The translations under genes were made by a program, and so were the position numbers. The notes under the pieces were generated by a model. That model was not told the origin of the DNA and did not search any database. It saw only the letters and a list, made by a program, of their open reading frames with translations. A stretch of DNA of 21,878 nt from Desulfobacterales bacterium (lineage in GTDB: Bacteria; Desulfobacterota; Desulfobacteria; Desulfobacterales; Desulfosalsimonadaceae): contig JAGXLE010000001.1 in assembly GCA_018334855.1 (NCBI GenBank), positions 1 through 21,878 on the forward strand, read 5' to 3'. Shown here piece after piece: positions 21,671 to 21,878 of the stretch. Each line of letters starts with the position of its first letter. The stretch's first letter is position 1.

Positions 21671-21878
21671 GTGATAGGAGAAACACTTATTAAAGCAGCT
21701 TACAAAAAAAATCCGGAAACTGCACCGGATAAAGAGTTGGAAGAAAAAAGCAGTGTTGCGACAGAAAAAAATCAGTGCCGGTTTAACGAGTTTGATCTGC
21801 CGGAACCGGTGATGCGTGCGATCAAAGACATGGGGTTTGAATATTGTACCCCGATTCAGGCCGATATCATGCCTGCAG
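21671..21878 (+). CDS. DEAD-box ATP-dependent RNA helicase, N-terminal part (cut by window end)
   Basis: The open frame runs to the window end and encodes the Q motif of DEAD-box helicases, FNEFDLPEPVMRAIKDMGFE followed by YCTPIQADIMPA. The aromatic F, the TPIQ core and the position relative to the N-terminus are typical of RhlB/RhlE-like RNA helicases that unwind RNA in mRNA decay or ribosome assembly. The Q motif is preceded by a charged N-terminal tail rich in Lys and Glu. The start is not settled: GTG at 21671 has only a weak purine stretch before it, whereas AGGAG at 21676-21680 is ideally spaced for an ATT at 21689. No in-frame ATG exists before the Q motif. Walker A and DEAD motifs lie beyond the window. 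Confidence 0.85.
   Translation, partial: MIGETLIKAAYKKNPETAPDKELEEKSSVATEKNQCRFNEFDLPEPVMRAIKDMGFEYCTPIQADIMPA

Overview
The window reads as chromosome of a Desulfobacterota (deltaproteobacterial) sulfate reducer, most likely of the Desulfobacterales type. The best evidence is a complete four-gene transmembrane redox complex of the Tmc type (tetrahaem cytochrome c, HdrD-like CCG/4Fe-4S protein, cytochrome b, tryptophan-rich propeller protein). It is surrounded by fatty-acid or acyl-CoA oxidation genes and small redox proteins. No tRNA, rRNA, CRISPR array, insertion sequence or phage gene was seen.

Layout. 164-1159: an rpoH-type sigma factor followed by a rho-independent terminator whose 3' part overlaps a promoter for the next gene. 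1330-1989 and 4545-1990: a NarL-type response regulator and a multi-PAS/GAF histidine kinase, convergent with no base between their stop codons. 8836-4505, minus strand: tmcD-tmcC-tmcB-tmcA, then (behind its own probable promoter) a NifU/IscU-like scaffold protein running into the kinase gene. 10641-8943, minus: a short-chain-type acyl-CoA dehydrogenase and a flavodoxin-like protein. 10974-11501, plus: a C_GCAxxG_C_C putative redox protein. 12734-11586, minus: bifunctional chorismate mutase/prephenate dehydrogenase. 12970-14067, plus: a multi-pass membrane protein of the lysylphosphatidylglycerol-synthase/flippase-like family. 18475-14080, minus: long acyl-CoA dehydrogenase, enoyl-CoA hydratase, and a receiver-(degenerate GGDEF)-EAL protein, probably one operon. 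18707-21502, plus: a MerR-family regulator overlapping an ABC ATPase, which overlaps an ABC-2 permease. 21671-end: the start of a DEAD-box RNA helicase.

How it may fit together. Acyl-CoA dehydrogenases and enoyl-CoA hydratase would feed electrons from acyl-CoA oxidation into the redox system. Tmc complexes are known from Desulfovibrio to take electrons from periplasmic type I cytochrome c3 and pass them across the membrane. The two-component pair, the c-di-GMP phosphodiesterase response regulator and the MerR regulator are the visible control elements. The link between MerR, its ABC transporter and the divergent acyl-CoA dehydrogenase rests on a perfect 11-bp inverted repeat between them.

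No clearly new multi-gene system is evident. The most distinctive points are the D-C-B-A order of the tmc operon, the promoter buried in the rpoH terminator, the 11+4+11 palindrome before the MerR/acyl-CoA dehydrogenase genes, an EAL response regulator in a beta-oxidation operon, and the unclear start of the final helicase, where the best ribosome binding site points at an ATT codon.
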